From Dyadobacter sp. UC 10 (lineage in GTDB: Bacteria; Bacteroidota; Bacteroidia; Cytophagales; Spirosomataceae), in the NCBI RefSeq assembly GCF_008369915.1, contig NZ_VSRN01000001.1:5142501-5206500 (forward strand): 64,000 nt of DNA. The letters are read 5' to 3'. Under the pieces are notes generated by a model. It did not search any database, was not told where the DNA came from, and was given only the letters and a program-made list of their open reading frames with translations. A program made the translations under genes and the position numbers. Each line of letters begins with the position of its first letter. Position 1 is the stretch's first letter. This document shows, one piece after another, positions 25,261-33,325 of the stretch.

Positions 25261-25638
25261 TCACAATTTCCCAGCTGCCAGGATCAGCAATACCCAGCCG
25301 ACAATCAAAGCCAGTCCGCCGATGGGTGCGGTGGCGCCAAACTTGGTAATGCCTGTGAAGCAGATCGCATAGAGGGATCCGGAAAATATGATCACACCGA
25401 TCGCGAATGCATTACCTGACCAGCCGAGTAGTTTTACCGCATCTGCACCTGCGCGCTGCATTAATATACCTACGAGCACCATGGCCAGTGCGTGATAAAA
25501 CTGGTATTTAACTGCTGTTTCAAATGTATCAGTCCGGCCGGAAGCTTCCAGCATTCCCTTCAAAGCGTGGGCGCCGAAAGCGCCGAGCGCTACTGCCAAA
25601 GCACCTAATATGCCGCCCGCCTGTATCATGAATTTCAT
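25261..25638 (-). CDS. DUF423 domain membrane protein
   Basis: A 125-residue protein with four hydrophobic segments, matching the DUF423 (YgdD/TMEM256-like) family: AVALGAFGAHALKG near the N terminus, then KYQFYHALA. Function of the family is not known; it sits in the inner membrane. Convergent with rodA across a repeat-filled gap. Confidence 0.85.
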   Translation of the reverse strand: MKFMIQAGGILGALAVALGAFGAHALKGMLEASGRTDTFETAVKYQFYHALAMVLVGILMQRAGADAVKLLGWSGNAFAIGVIIFSGSLYAICFTGITKFGATAPIGGLALIVGWVLLILAAGKL

Positions 25639-25779
25639 AGAATTGTTCTTTTTAGTAAGCGGGTAAAGTTAGCCGCTGGCGAAAGGGCAACCAACGGTTT
25701 GTGCCAATTTTATTATATTGCGGCACAGGAGAGAGCGGACATTATTTTAACTCCGCCAGTCGCGCACAAGCTTACTCAA

Positions 25780-26847
25780 ATGACGTTAGAACGCTTTATT
25801 CAACTCTGGACACACCGCTATCATAAATATTCCCACATTTTCGAAGCCCGTTTGCTAGGCTACCGGGCACGTTTACATTTTCAGGGCGTCAAGCGAAAAT
25901 TAGAAAAAGGGCGGAAGCTGATCGCCATTGTCCGCACAGAACATTTCGGGGATATTATTGCTGCTGAGCCTATTTCTCGATATGTCAGGTCACTGCACCC
26001 GGATGCACATATTGTCTGGTTTGTCAAACCTGCATTTTATGAGCTGGTAGCATTTAATCCGGCGGTAGATGAAGTTTTCAAAGAGTTTTGCGTCACCCAG
26101 CGGCAGATTTTAATGGCGGGCAATGTATTCGATGAAGTGATAGAACTGCAATTCAGCAACAATAACCATTGCCCGAAATGCCAGGTCTTTATTGATAACC
26201 CCGTCGCAGTGCAGCGGGACATCACTATTTTCAATTATTTCGATTATGGTAACCTGCTGGAAGTTTTTGCACAAACAGGTAGCCTGATCCCGGCGAGAGC
26301 CAAGTTCCCTGCCGATGACCAGCCGAGATTGTATTTACAGGAAAGTCATCGCGCGAAAGTAGATCAGCTACAATTATCCGGGCGTTTTGTCGTACTGCAT
26401 TGTCAGTCAAATTATAAGCCGAAAGACTGGCCCTCCGAAAGATGGGAAATGCTTGTAGCCTGGCTGGCAGCTAATTACGATTACCAGATTGTAGAGGTAG
26501 GAATGAAAAGCAGCCTGCAGGTGGACACAAAAGCTTACCACAATTTGTGCGGGCAGTTGTCGATCCTGGAAACTGCCGAGGTGATCCGCCGGGCGCAGTT
26601 TTTTATCGGACTGGACAGTGGCCCGTCGCATCTGGCCAATGCAACCGGCACTTTTGGGATGATACTGATGGGTGCATTGAATAATTTTTTGAATTACAAT
26701 CCTTACTCAGGCACGTATGGGCGGCAGGAAAATGTAGTTTTGGTCCGCCAGCCTGAGCTGCCTTGCTGCGATCTGACTTTTGATTTTGTAAAGGAAAAGG
26801 TACAGGAAGTGCTGGACAAGAGCTCGAAGGTATCTGCGTTATCGTGA
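25780..26847 (+). CDS. Glycosyltransferase family 9 (heptosyltransferase-like)
   Basis: A 355-residue GT-B protein. Motifs: IAIVRTEHFGDIIAAEP at the N-terminal Rossmann fold, VVLHCQSNYKPKDWP in the middle and the acidic GLDSGPSHLANATG near the C terminus, which binds the nucleotide sugar in heptosyltransferases. The ATG at 25780 is preferred; the frame extends to a TTG at 25699 but the extra residues are not family-like. Probably acts in lipopolysaccharide or surface glycan synthesis. Its 3' end overlaps the convergent YggS gene by 9 bases. Confidence 0.85.
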   Translation: MTLERFIQLWTHRYHKYSHIFEARLLGYRARLHFQGVKRKLEKGRKLIAIVRTEHFGDIIAAEPISRYVRSLHPDAHIVWFVKPAFYELVAFNPAVDEVFKEFCVTQRQILMAGNVFDEVIELQFSNNNHCPKCQVFIDNPVAVQRDITIFNYFDYGNLLEVFAQTGSLIPARAKFPADDQPRLYLQESHRAKVDQLQLSGRFVVLHCQSNYKPKDWPSERWEMLVAWLAANYDYQIVEVGMKSSLQVDTKAYHNLCGQLSILETAEVIRRAQFFIGLDSGPSHLANATGTFGMILMGALNNFLNYNPYSGTYGRQENVVLVRQPELPCCDLTFDFVKEKVQEVLDKSSKVSALS

Positions 26848-27501
26848 GCCAAAAATGGCACTGCCGACCCTGACGAGCGTGCTGCCTTCTTCGGCCGCCA
26901 GGAGGTAGTCGCCGCTCATGCCCATTGAAAGTTCCCGCATCTCAACCCACTCATTTTCATATTGTTTAAATGATTCGAAAAGCGCTTTGAGTCCCTTGAA
27001 TTCCGACCTGATCACGTTGGTATCGTCCGTATTGGAGGCCATTCCCATTAAGCCTGCGATCTTTATATTGGATAAATCCGCCAGTTCAGATGAGGTGACG
27101 ATTTCCTTTGCTTCTGCTTCTGAGAGACCGAACTTGGTTTCCTCGCTCGCGATGAAAATTTGTAGCAGGCACTCTATCGTGCGGTTGTTTTTGCCGGCTT
27201 CTTTATTTATTTCTTTCAGCAATTTCAAACTATCTACCGAGTGGATCAGCGACACGAAAGGCGCGATGTATTTAACCTTATTGCTTTGTAAATGGCCGAT
27301 CATATGCCACGCAATGTCCCCGGGCAGTTCCTCGGATTTGGCTACCATTTCCTGCACTTTATTTTCGCCAAACCGCTTGGCCCCAGCCTCATAAGCTTCC
27401 CTGAGCACTTCCGCAGGCTTGGTTTTTGTTACAGCCACAAGCCGGGTTTCCTGTTTTAATCCTTTTTCTATTCGGGCAATATTTTCAGCAATAGAAGGCA
27501 T
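26839..27501 (-). CDS. YggS/PLPBP family pyridoxal phosphate homeostasis protein
   Basis: A 220-residue single-domain TIM-barrel protein that binds pyridoxal 5'-phosphate and buffers its level. Lys26 in LVAVTKTKP is the PLP-binding residue; GENKVQEM, WHMIGHLQSNK and the C-terminal LSMGMSGDYLLAAEEGST are family signatures. Normal length. Confidence 0.93.
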   Translation of the reverse strand: MPSIAENIARIEKGLKQETRLVAVTKTKPAEVLREAYEAGAKRFGENKVQEMVAKSEELPGDIAWHMIGHLQSNKVKYIAPFVSLIHSVDSLKLLKEINKEAGKNNRTIECLLQIFIASEETKFGLSEAEAKEIVTSSELADLSNIKIAGLMGMASNTDDTNVIRSEFKGLKALFESFKQYENEWVEMRELSMGMSGDYLLAAEEGSTLVRVGSAIFGSR

Positions 27502-27642
27502 TGATGGTAGTTAATTTTTTGAGAATTAAGGTTTTAAATAACAATATCCGGGATCTGGAAACAGAATTTAGATGTGGACATATTTCAAAATTGAAAAAAA
27601 CATATTTCTTTTACCAACTTAATTAACAATTTAACCTTCTGT

Positions 27643-28584
27643 ATGGACTACAACCAGGAACAAAAACAAGACCGAAAGACGCTTCTATGGGCAGCATTGG
27701 CTGTATTGTTACTGCTCAATTTGGTACTTGTTTATTTTATCTATCACGAAAAACAGGAGAACCTGGCGAAGGATGAGATCATAACTGCAAAAACGGAAGA
27801 AGTTTTATCCATTAAAACAAAACTGGATTCGATCTCCGCTGAGCTGGATGTCAAAATCGCGGAGATCCAGAAATTGGGTGGCAGCGTCGATTCGCTCGTA
27901 GCTTTGAAAGCGCAACTGGAAAAAGACAAGCAGGAGCTTAAAAATTCGACCACTTATTCGGCCGCCAATTACAATAAGAAGATCAAATCCTACGAATCTA
28001 TATTGTCTGAAAAGGATAGTGAAATCGCCAATCTAAGGCAACAACTGGGTGTCGCTACCTCTAAGAACGAAGAGCTCAACGAAAAAGTGACCGGGCTGGA
28101 ATCTGAAAAACAATTGTTGGCAGATTCTGTGACCAACTATTCGGTACAAAACCGCGAGTTGAGCGAAAAGGTAAATCTGGCCTCTGCATTAAGAGCAGAA
28201 GCATTGACTGTCAATGCGGTATCGTCGAAAGGTAAGGAGCGGCAGGGCGGTAAATACAAGGCAAAACGAATTGATAAGTTGCGCGTAAACTTCAAACTGG
28301 CTGAAAACGCAGTAGCGAAACAGAATGAAAAACAGATTTACCTGCGTATCCTCGATCCCGACGGTGCAGTGCTGTCGGACATGGCGACTGGCTCAGGCTC
28401 GTTCATGCACAATGGTAAGGAGTTGATATTCAGTTCTTCCCAGACCGTGACTTTCGATAACAGCAATCAGTCCGTTGATATTCTTTACGGCAGGGGAGGC
28501 ATCCCGCTGAAAGACGGCAAATATGCGATCGAGCTTTATAGCGAAGGTTTTAAAATAGGCGAGGGCGATTTCACGGTGAAATGA
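27643..28584 (+). CDS. Membrane-anchored coiled-coil protein of unknown function
   Basis: A 313-residue protein. One hydrophobic helix at about 14-33 (WAALAVLLLLNLVLVYF), a coiled coil rich in Glu, Lys and Leu from about 38 to 195, a basic stretch (GKERQGGKYKAKRIDKLR), and a beta-rich C-terminal domain (about 215-313). The topology suggests a single-pass inner membrane protein with a periplasmic domain. No known family recognised by eye. A strong hairpin and the rpsF promoter separate it from the ribosomal genes. Confidence 0.7.
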   Translation: MDYNQEQKQDRKTLLWAALAVLLLLNLVLVYFIYHEKQENLAKDEIITAKTEEVLSIKTKLDSISAELDVKIAEIQKLGGSVDSLVALKAQLEKDKQELKNSTTYSAANYNKKIKSYESILSEKDSEIANLRQQLGVATSKNEELNEKVTGLESEKQLLADSVTNYSVQNRELSEKVNLASALRAEALTVNAVSSKGKERQGGKYKAKRIDKLRVNFKLAENAVAKQNEKQIYLRILDPDGAVLSDMATGSGSFMHNGKELIFSSSQTVTFDNSNQSVDILYGRGGIPLKDGKYAIELYSEGFKIGEGDFTVK

Positions 28585-28625
28585 TCTGCTGCCGGCAATA
28601 ACTTGCGTTCAATACTGTTGAGGAC

Positions 28626-28656
28626 TTGGAATTTCGGTTTACAAATCCTATTTTTG
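28626..28656 (+). promoter_or_regulatory. Promoter of rpsF-rpsR-rplI
   Basis: TTG at 28626-28628, 20 bases, then TATTTTTG at 28649-28656, a full match to the Bacteroidota -33/-7 pattern (TTG and TAnnTTTG). Transcription would begin at about 28660-28664, that is, at the left arm of the hairpin at 28658-28689. Confidence 0.65.
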
Positions 28657-28657
28657 C

Positions 28658-28694
28658 ACCCTCATTTTGGTTTAAACCAAGGTGAGGGTTTTTT
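28658..28694 (+). promoter_or_regulatory. Hairpin with T run in the rpsF leader (terminator or attenuator)
   Basis: ACCCTCA (28658-28664) pairs with TGAGGGT (28683-28689). Between them lies TT, a perfect 14-bp palindrome TTGGTTTAAACCAA (28667-28680), and GG. TTTTT follows. Seen as a plain terminator it ends the upstream coiled-coil gene; but the promoter lies before it, so it is also at the very 5' end of the ribosomal transcript and could act as an attenuator or S6:S18 leader. Which is true cannot be decided here. Confidence 0.6.
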
Positions 28695-28722
28695 ACTTTT
28701 ATAAATACTAACAAATTACCGT

Positions 28723-29103
28723 ATGTCTAAACAGTATGAAACGGTGTTCATTCTAACTCCCATTTTGTCTGAGGCCCAGGCAAAGGACGCCGTTGAAAAA
28801 TTCACTACAATCCTTACCTCCAACGGAGCGTCGATTGTACATGAAGAGAACTGGGGATTGCGCAAGCTGGCCTACCCCATCCAAAAGAAAAATTCAGGTT
28901 TCTATCACGTAGTGGAATACACTTCGAATGAAGGAAATGTGGTGGATGTTTTGGAAACAGAATTCCGTCGTGACGAGCGTATTTTGCGCTTTATGACTAT
29001 CGTCCTTGACAAGCATTCAATTGCTTACAACGAGAAAAAACGCAAAGGACTGGTAGGTAGGAAGAGAGAAGAATCTACTGAATCTAAAACCGAAAACGCA
29101 TAA
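28723..29103 (+). CDS. rpsF: 30S ribosomal protein S6
   Basis: A 126-residue protein with the S6 fold; opens [16 protein letters not shown] and carries [19 protein letters not shown]. It binds S18 and the central domain of 16S rRNA. The Lys/Glu-rich tail after residue 105 is usual in Bacteroidota. First gene of the rpsF-rpsR-rplI operon. Confidence 0.97.
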   Translation: MSKQYETVFILTPILSEAQAKDAVEKFTTILTSNGASIVHEENWGLRKLAYPIQKKNSGFYHVVEYTSNEGNVVDVLETEFRRDERILRFMTIVLDKHSIAYNEKKRKGLVGRKREESTESKTENA

Positions 29104-29106
29104 GCT

Positions 29107-29358
29107 ATGTCACTAGTTAACGAACCGGTTGAAAAGAACATTAACCGTAAGAAATATTGCCGCTTCAAAAAAGCCGGTATCAAATATATCGATTACAAGA
29201 ATCCTGACTTTTTGCTGAAACTTGTAAATGAGCAAGGTAAGATCTTACCACGCCGCCTTACAGGAACAAGCCTGAAATATCAGCGCAAAGTATCTCAGGC
29301 AATTAAAAGAGCACGTCATTTGGCCCTTTTGCCATTTGTTGCTGATCAATTGAAATAA
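29107..29358 (+). CDS. rpsR: 30S ribosomal protein S18
   Basis: An 83-residue basic protein with the S18 signature [19 protein letters not shown] and the C-terminal [10 protein letters not shown]. Only 3 bases after rpsF, and S6 and S18 bind as a pair in the ribosome. Confidence 0.97.
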   Translation: MSLVNEPVEKNINRKKYCRFKKAGIKYIDYKNPDFLLKLVNEQGKILPRRLTGTSLKYQRKVSQAIKRARHLALLPFVADQLK

Positions 29359-29379
29359 TACAGTAAAGAGCTACAAACA

Positions 29380-29826
29380 ATGGAAATCATACTTTTAACC
29401 GATATAGCAGGAGTAGGTTATAAGAACGATATCGTGACCGTGAAGGCGGGATACGGTCGTAATTATCTTATTCCTCAGGGATTTGCGCTGTTGGCTAACA
29501 CGTCCAACCGCAAAATCGTAACTGAGAACGTACGTCAGGCTGCCCACAAAGCAGAGAAGCTGAAAAAAGATGCGGAGGATATCGCATCGGCAATCGGCGA
29601 TCTGACAATTGATATCAAAACAGTAGTAGGAGAAAGCGGACGTATTTTCGGCCGGGTTACCAATACGCAGGTTGCTGATATTCTGAAAGCAAAAGGATTC
29701 GATATCGACCGTAAGAAAATCACTGTTGACGATGTTAAGTCGATCGGCACATATTCTGCGACAATCGATCTTCACAAAGAAGTGAAACACAAAATCGCGC
29801 TGAATGTAATTGCGGCGGAGGATTAG
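29380..29826 (+). CDS. rplI: 50S ribosomal protein L9
   Basis: A 148-residue protein with the L9 N-terminal domain (GYKNDIVTVKAGYGRNYLIP), the long connecting helix and a C-terminal domain. Last gene of the operon; a strong terminator follows at 29873. Confidence 0.97.
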   Translation: MEIILLTDIAGVGYKNDIVTVKAGYGRNYLIPQGFALLANTSNRKIVTENVRQAAHKAEKLKKDAEDIASAIGDLTIDIKTVVGESGRIFGRVTNTQVADILKAKGFDIDRKKITVDDVKSIGTYSATIDLHKEVKHKIALNVIAAED

Positions 29827-29872
29827 TTTTAGCTGTTAGCTATTAGCAATTAGGTTTTAGCTTTTTAAATAG

Positions 29873-29911
29873 AAAACCGGGACGAGTATATAACTCGATC
29901 CCGGTTTTTTT
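29873..29911 (+). terminator. Strong terminator of the rpsF-rpsR-rplI operon
   Basis: AAAACCGGGA CGAGT (29873-29887), loop ATATA, ACTCG, one bulged A, then TCCCGG (29899-29904) and TTTTTTT. About 15 paired bases. It can also work for the convergent BON-LysM gene because the A/T flanks are symmetric. Confidence 0.88.
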
Positions 29912-29960
29912 GCTAACAGCTAACAGCTAACAGCTAACAGCTAACAGCTAACAGCTAACA
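29912..29960. repeat. Seven perfect tandem copies of GCTAACA
   Basis: A 49-base run of seven identical 7-base units just after the terminator T run. The opposite side of the terminator (29829-29847) carries TTAGCTGTTAGC, the inverse of the repeat, so terminator and repeats form nested inverted arms. The same TTAGC/GCTAA words fill the gap at 60472-60645. Confidence 0.9.
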
Positions 29961-29961
29961 T

Positions 29962-30420
29962 TTAAATCGCCGGAATCCTCAATACCTGGCCCGGATATAT
30001 CTTATCAGGATGTGTCAACATCGGTTTGTTTGCTTCAAAAATAACCGGGTACTTCATCATATCTCCATAAACGGTCTGTGCGATCTTAGATAGTGTGTCG
30101 CCTTTTTCCACAGTGTGATAGGTAGCCTCAGGTGCCGGAGTAGCCACTTTCAGGCGGTTGTCTACAACTTGTACTCCCTCTACATTACCCACTGCCAGCG
30201 CGATCTTTTCTGCGTCCTCCTGTTTTGCCACCTCGCCTTCCAACGTGACGGTGTCGCCTGCTGTTTTGACCGTGAGACTGTTGTAAGTAAGTCCTAATGC
30301 TTTCACGTGCGCAAGTAAGGCGCTGGCGCGTAACGGTTCAACTTCGGGAGCCGGTGCGGCAGCATCTTCTTTTTTAAATACCTTTTCGCCTGATCCTTTG
30401 AGAAACGAGAATAAGCCCAT
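29962..30420 (-). CDS. BON and LysM domain protein, Kbp/YgaU-like
   Basis: A 152-residue soluble protein with no signal peptide. A BON domain spans about 30-95 (GDTVTLEGEVAKQEDAEKIALAVG) and a LysM domain about 100-152 (YHTVEKGDTLSKIAQTVYGD). This matches the small E. coli potassium-binding protein Kbp (YgaU, 149 residues) in length and domain order. A role in potassium sensing or osmotic stress is inferred from that family. The N-terminal 28 residues are Ala/Pro/Glu rich. Confidence 0.87.
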   Translation of the reverse strand: MGLFSFLKGSGEKVFKKEDAAAPAPEVEPLRASALLAHVKALGLTYNSLTVKTAGDTVTLEGEVAKQEDAEKIALAVGNVEGVQVVDNRLKVATPAPEATYHTVEKGDTLSKIAQTVYGDMMKYPVIFEANKPMLTHPDKIYPGQVLRIPAI

Positions 30421-30540
30421 GTTTTTGTTTTTTAAATGGTAAGGTGATTGAATGGGGGAGAAGCACTTTCGATCTTTCCCACAACGGCAATTGCAATTAT
30501 TATACCAGCAAAACTCAGAGATGAAATAGCCTCACTACAC

Positions 30541-30569
30541 TTGTTTTAAACTTCAACTTTGTACTTTTG
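30541..30569 (+). promoter_or_regulatory. Promoter of glpD
   Basis: TTG at 30541-30543, 18 bases, then TACTTTTG at 30562-30569, matching the Bacteroidota TTG / TAnnTTTG pattern. Expected start of transcription about 30575, some 35 bases before the glpD ATG. Confidence 0.6.
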
Positions 30570-30610
30570 CAATCATTGAAATTAATGCCGACTTCTGTTC
30601 CCGCTACTGA

Positions 30611-32248
30611 ATGAATCGCCCCGAATCCCTTAAAAAACTTAAAAGTGAAGAGTTTGATATATGTATTATCGGGGCTGGCGCGAGTGGTGCCGGATGCGCC
30701 CTCGACGCTGTTCTGAGAGGGTATAAAGTTGCATTAATTGATAAAAAGGATTTTGCCTCTGAAACTTCTTCCAGGTCGACAAAGCTTATTCACGGCGGCG
30801 TTCGTTATCTCGAACAGGCATTCAAAAAGCTTGATTTCGCGCAGCTTAAACAAGTCCGGCACGGGTTGGAAGAGCGGCACATAGTTCTTAAAAATGCCCC
30901 GCACCTGGCACGACCGCTCGCATTAATGACGCCTGTTGCTTCCTGGGTCGAAGGTTTGTATTTTAAAATCGGTTTACAGATTTACGATGCATTTGCAACC
31001 AACGATACGCTGCCCAAAAGTAAGTGGCTGACTAAAAAGGAGGTATTAGCCAAGATCCCGACATTGGATTCAAAAAAACTGCATAGCGGCGTGCTGTATT
31101 ACGACGGGCAGTTGGATGATGCACGGTATTGTCTGGCTATCGTCCAGTCGGCAGCGGAGGCCGGGGCTGCTGTGGCGAATTATATGGAGGTATCAGGTTT
31201 TGGAAGAAGCCCGTCAGGGAAATTGAATGCAGTCGAGGCTATTGATACGCGCTCCGGAGAGAGATACGCAATCAAGGCGAAGCTTGTTATTAATTGTACG
31301 GGACCGTTTGCGGACCAAATCAGGCTCCTCGCAAATCCTGCGCTTACTGAGAGGCTTCGCCCCAGCAAGGGAGTGCATGTTGTGCTGCCAGCCGCTACGC
31401 TCAATAGTGAATATGCAATGCTTATCCCGAAAACCTCTGATGGAAGGGTCGTTTTTGCGATACCGTTTGAAGGCGCCACCATGATCGGAACAACCGACAC
31501 AGATTATAAGGATGTTACAAGTGAGCCTACGCTGAACGAAGAAGAAAAGCGATATCTGGCAGATACCCTGAATCCTTATCTGGCCAAACCGATCAGATTA
31601 GAGGAGTTAAAGTCGGGCTTTGGAGGGTTACGTCCGCTACTTTCTGCCGACCCGGGCAAGTCAACGAAAAGTCTGGTAAGAGACCATGAAGTGGAGACAG
31701 ACGAGAAGTCGGGCCTGATTAGCTTACTTGGCGGAAAATGGACGACCTACCGTTTGATGGCCAAGGATACCATCGACGAGGCCGATCTGTTTTTCTCAAA
31801 AACCAATACTTGCACGACCGATTCCTGCATCCTGGCAGGAGGTGAAAATTACAGCTTTGATTTATGGAAAAAACTGGCTGTTGCCTATAAGCTGCCTGAC
31901 AATATTTGCCAGCACTTAACCCGGAAATACGGTTCCCGCGCAGATTATATTGGTCAGTTGACTTTGGATAACAATAGTTTGAAGGACAGGCTATTGGATC
32001 ACCTTCCATACATCAGGGCAGAGGTGGTATACACAGTCCGGGAGGAAATGGCAGTGACCCTGCGCGATTTTTTTGCAAGAAGAATACGTTTGGAAATTAC
32101 CGGCTGGCTCGAAACGCTGAGCGCGCTTCCTGTTGTGGCTGATTTGATGGCACGGGAATTGGGATGGAGTGACGATCAAAAGCAAAATGAGATTTCACAT
32201 TATGCTGACCTGATCCAAAAGTTTATTTCCGATGCAAAATCAGCGTAA
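30611..32248 (+). CDS. glpD: Glycerol-3-phosphate dehydrogenase/oxidase, FAD-dependent
   Basis: A 545-residue flavoenzyme that oxidises glycerol 3-phosphate to dihydroxyacetone phosphate and passes electrons to the quinone pool. FAD motif IIGAGASGAGCALDA, the family signature SSRSTKLIHGGVRYLEQ near residues 55-72, and the C-terminal DAO-C domain. Normal length. It precedes a ketosynthase-like gene by 30 bases, but function does not link them. Confidence 0.93.
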   Translation: MNRPESLKKLKSEEFDICIIGAGASGAGCALDAVLRGYKVALIDKKDFASETSSRSTKLIHGGVRYLEQAFKKLDFAQLKQVRHGLEERHIVLKNAPHLARPLALMTPVASWVEGLYFKIGLQIYDAFATNDTLPKSKWLTKKEVLAKIPTLDSKKLHSGVLYYDGQLDDARYCLAIVQSAAEAGAAVANYMEVSGFGRSPSGKLNAVEAIDTRSGERYAIKAKLVINCTGPFADQIRLLANPALTERLRPSKGVHVVLPAATLNSEYAMLIPKTSDGRVVFAIPFEGATMIGTTDTDYKDVTSEPTLNEEEKRYLADTLNPYLAKPIRLEELKSGFGGLRPLLSADPGKSTKSLVRDHEVETDEKSGLISLLGGKWTTYRLMAKDTIDEADLFFSKTNTCTTDSCILAGGENYSFDLWKKLAVAYKLPDNICQHLTRKYGSRADYIGQLTLDNNSLKDRLLDHLPYIRAEVVYTVREEMAVTLRDFFARRIRLEITGWLETLSALPVVADLMARELGWSDDQKQNEISHYADLIQKFISDAKSA

Positions 32249-32278
32249 GTACCATACGTATTACCGTCATTTAAAAGA

Positions 32279-33325
32279 ATGTATATCACTCAATCTGCCT
32301 GCATTTCGCCTCAACGAACCTTTGACAATGCTTTTCTCGAGGGTGATGTAAAGCTGTACCGTGGGGTCCGCTATGCGGCGATAGAACCGGAATATAGTCA
32401 ACTGATTCCCGCAGGGCTGCTCAGGCGCATGGGAAAAGCTATCAGAATGGGCGTTGGGGCTGGACTACCGCTGGTAAGCGACAATGATATTGACGGGATC
32501 ATACTGGGAACCGCAAATGGCGGCCTGGAAGATTGTCTGAAATTTTTGAACCAGATCGTCGATTTCAATGAAGGCACACTTACTCCCACCAATTTTGTGC
32601 AAAGTACGCCCAATGCAGTTGCCGGCAGTCTCGCGCTGATGAGCAAAACCACCGGGTACAATATAACGCACGTACACAAAGGACTCGCATTCGAAGCTGC
32701 GCTGATCGACGGTCTGATGCTGATGGAGGAAAAACGAGCATCCAGGTTGGTTATCGGTAGCGTGGAGGAGATATCCGACTATAACCACAACATCGACTCG
32801 CTGGGAGGGGCATTCAAGTCGGAAGAGCGAGGCGCTGAAACATTGTTCAGCTCAGGAACACCAGGCTCTGTTAACGGGGAAGGGGCGGCCATGTTTGTAA
32901 TCGATGCCAAAAGAACGGGAACGAATGCGCCGCGAATTGTAGATGTGGCCCAAACAAGCTATTTGCCGGAAAGTGGGTTAGGGGAAAAGGTGATATCGTT
33001 TTTAGCCAAAAATAATCTTGAGCCGCAAAGCATTGACGCTTTGTTCATCGGTATGAGCGGAGATAGCCGCACAGATCACATCTATACCGATCTGCACAAA
33101 AAACTATTCCCCGCGACGAATTGCTATTCTTACAAAAATCTGGTCGGCGATTATCCTACCGCTTCCGCATTTGCACTGTGGCTGGCTGTTCAACTCTATG
33201 ACGGCAAATCCTTGCCGGACCAATGCACGTACAACTTTTCAGAGAAGCGCGAAACCCGAAATGTATTGATATACAATCACTTCAAAGGGTTACAGCACGG
33301 ATTGATTTTGCTTGCCAGTGACTAA
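32279..33325 (+). CDS. Ketosynthase-like protein without nucleophilic Cys (cluster gene)
   Basis: A 348-residue thiolase-fold protein similar to beta-ketoacyl synthases. It resembles the product of 48966-49955 over its length: both have AGLLRRM, PT-x-F-x-QST, YN-x-TH, and YPTASAFAL. At the place of the active Cys I read THVHKG, so the nucleophile is missing, as in chain length factors. It likely pairs with a complete ketosynthase of the flexirubin cluster. It lies at the left edge of the cluster, cut off from its paralogue by the minus-strand block, and its stop overlaps the convergent flavoenzyme gene. Confidence 0.75.
   Translation: MYITQSACISPQRTFDNAFLEGDVKLYRGVRYAAIEPEYSQLIPAGLLRRMGKAIRMGVGAGLPLVSDNDIDGIILGTANGGLEDCLKFLNQIVDFNEGTLTPTNFVQSTPNAVAGSLALMSKTTGYNITHVHKGLAFEAALIDGLMLMEEKRASRLVIGSVEEISDYNHNIDSLGGAFKSEERGAETLFSSGTPGSVNGEGAAMFVIDAKRTGTNAPRIVDVAQTSYLPESGLGEKVISFLAKNNLEPQSIDALFIGMSGDSRTDHIYTDLHKKLFPATNCYSYKNLVGDYPTASAFALWLAVQLYDGKSLPDQCTYNFSEKRETRNVLIYNHFKGLQHGLILLASD

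Noticed and set aside
29912-29960. Possible CRISPR array from seven identical units
   Set aside because: Units are 7 bases with no spacers and no cas genes nearby; it is a simple tandem repeat.
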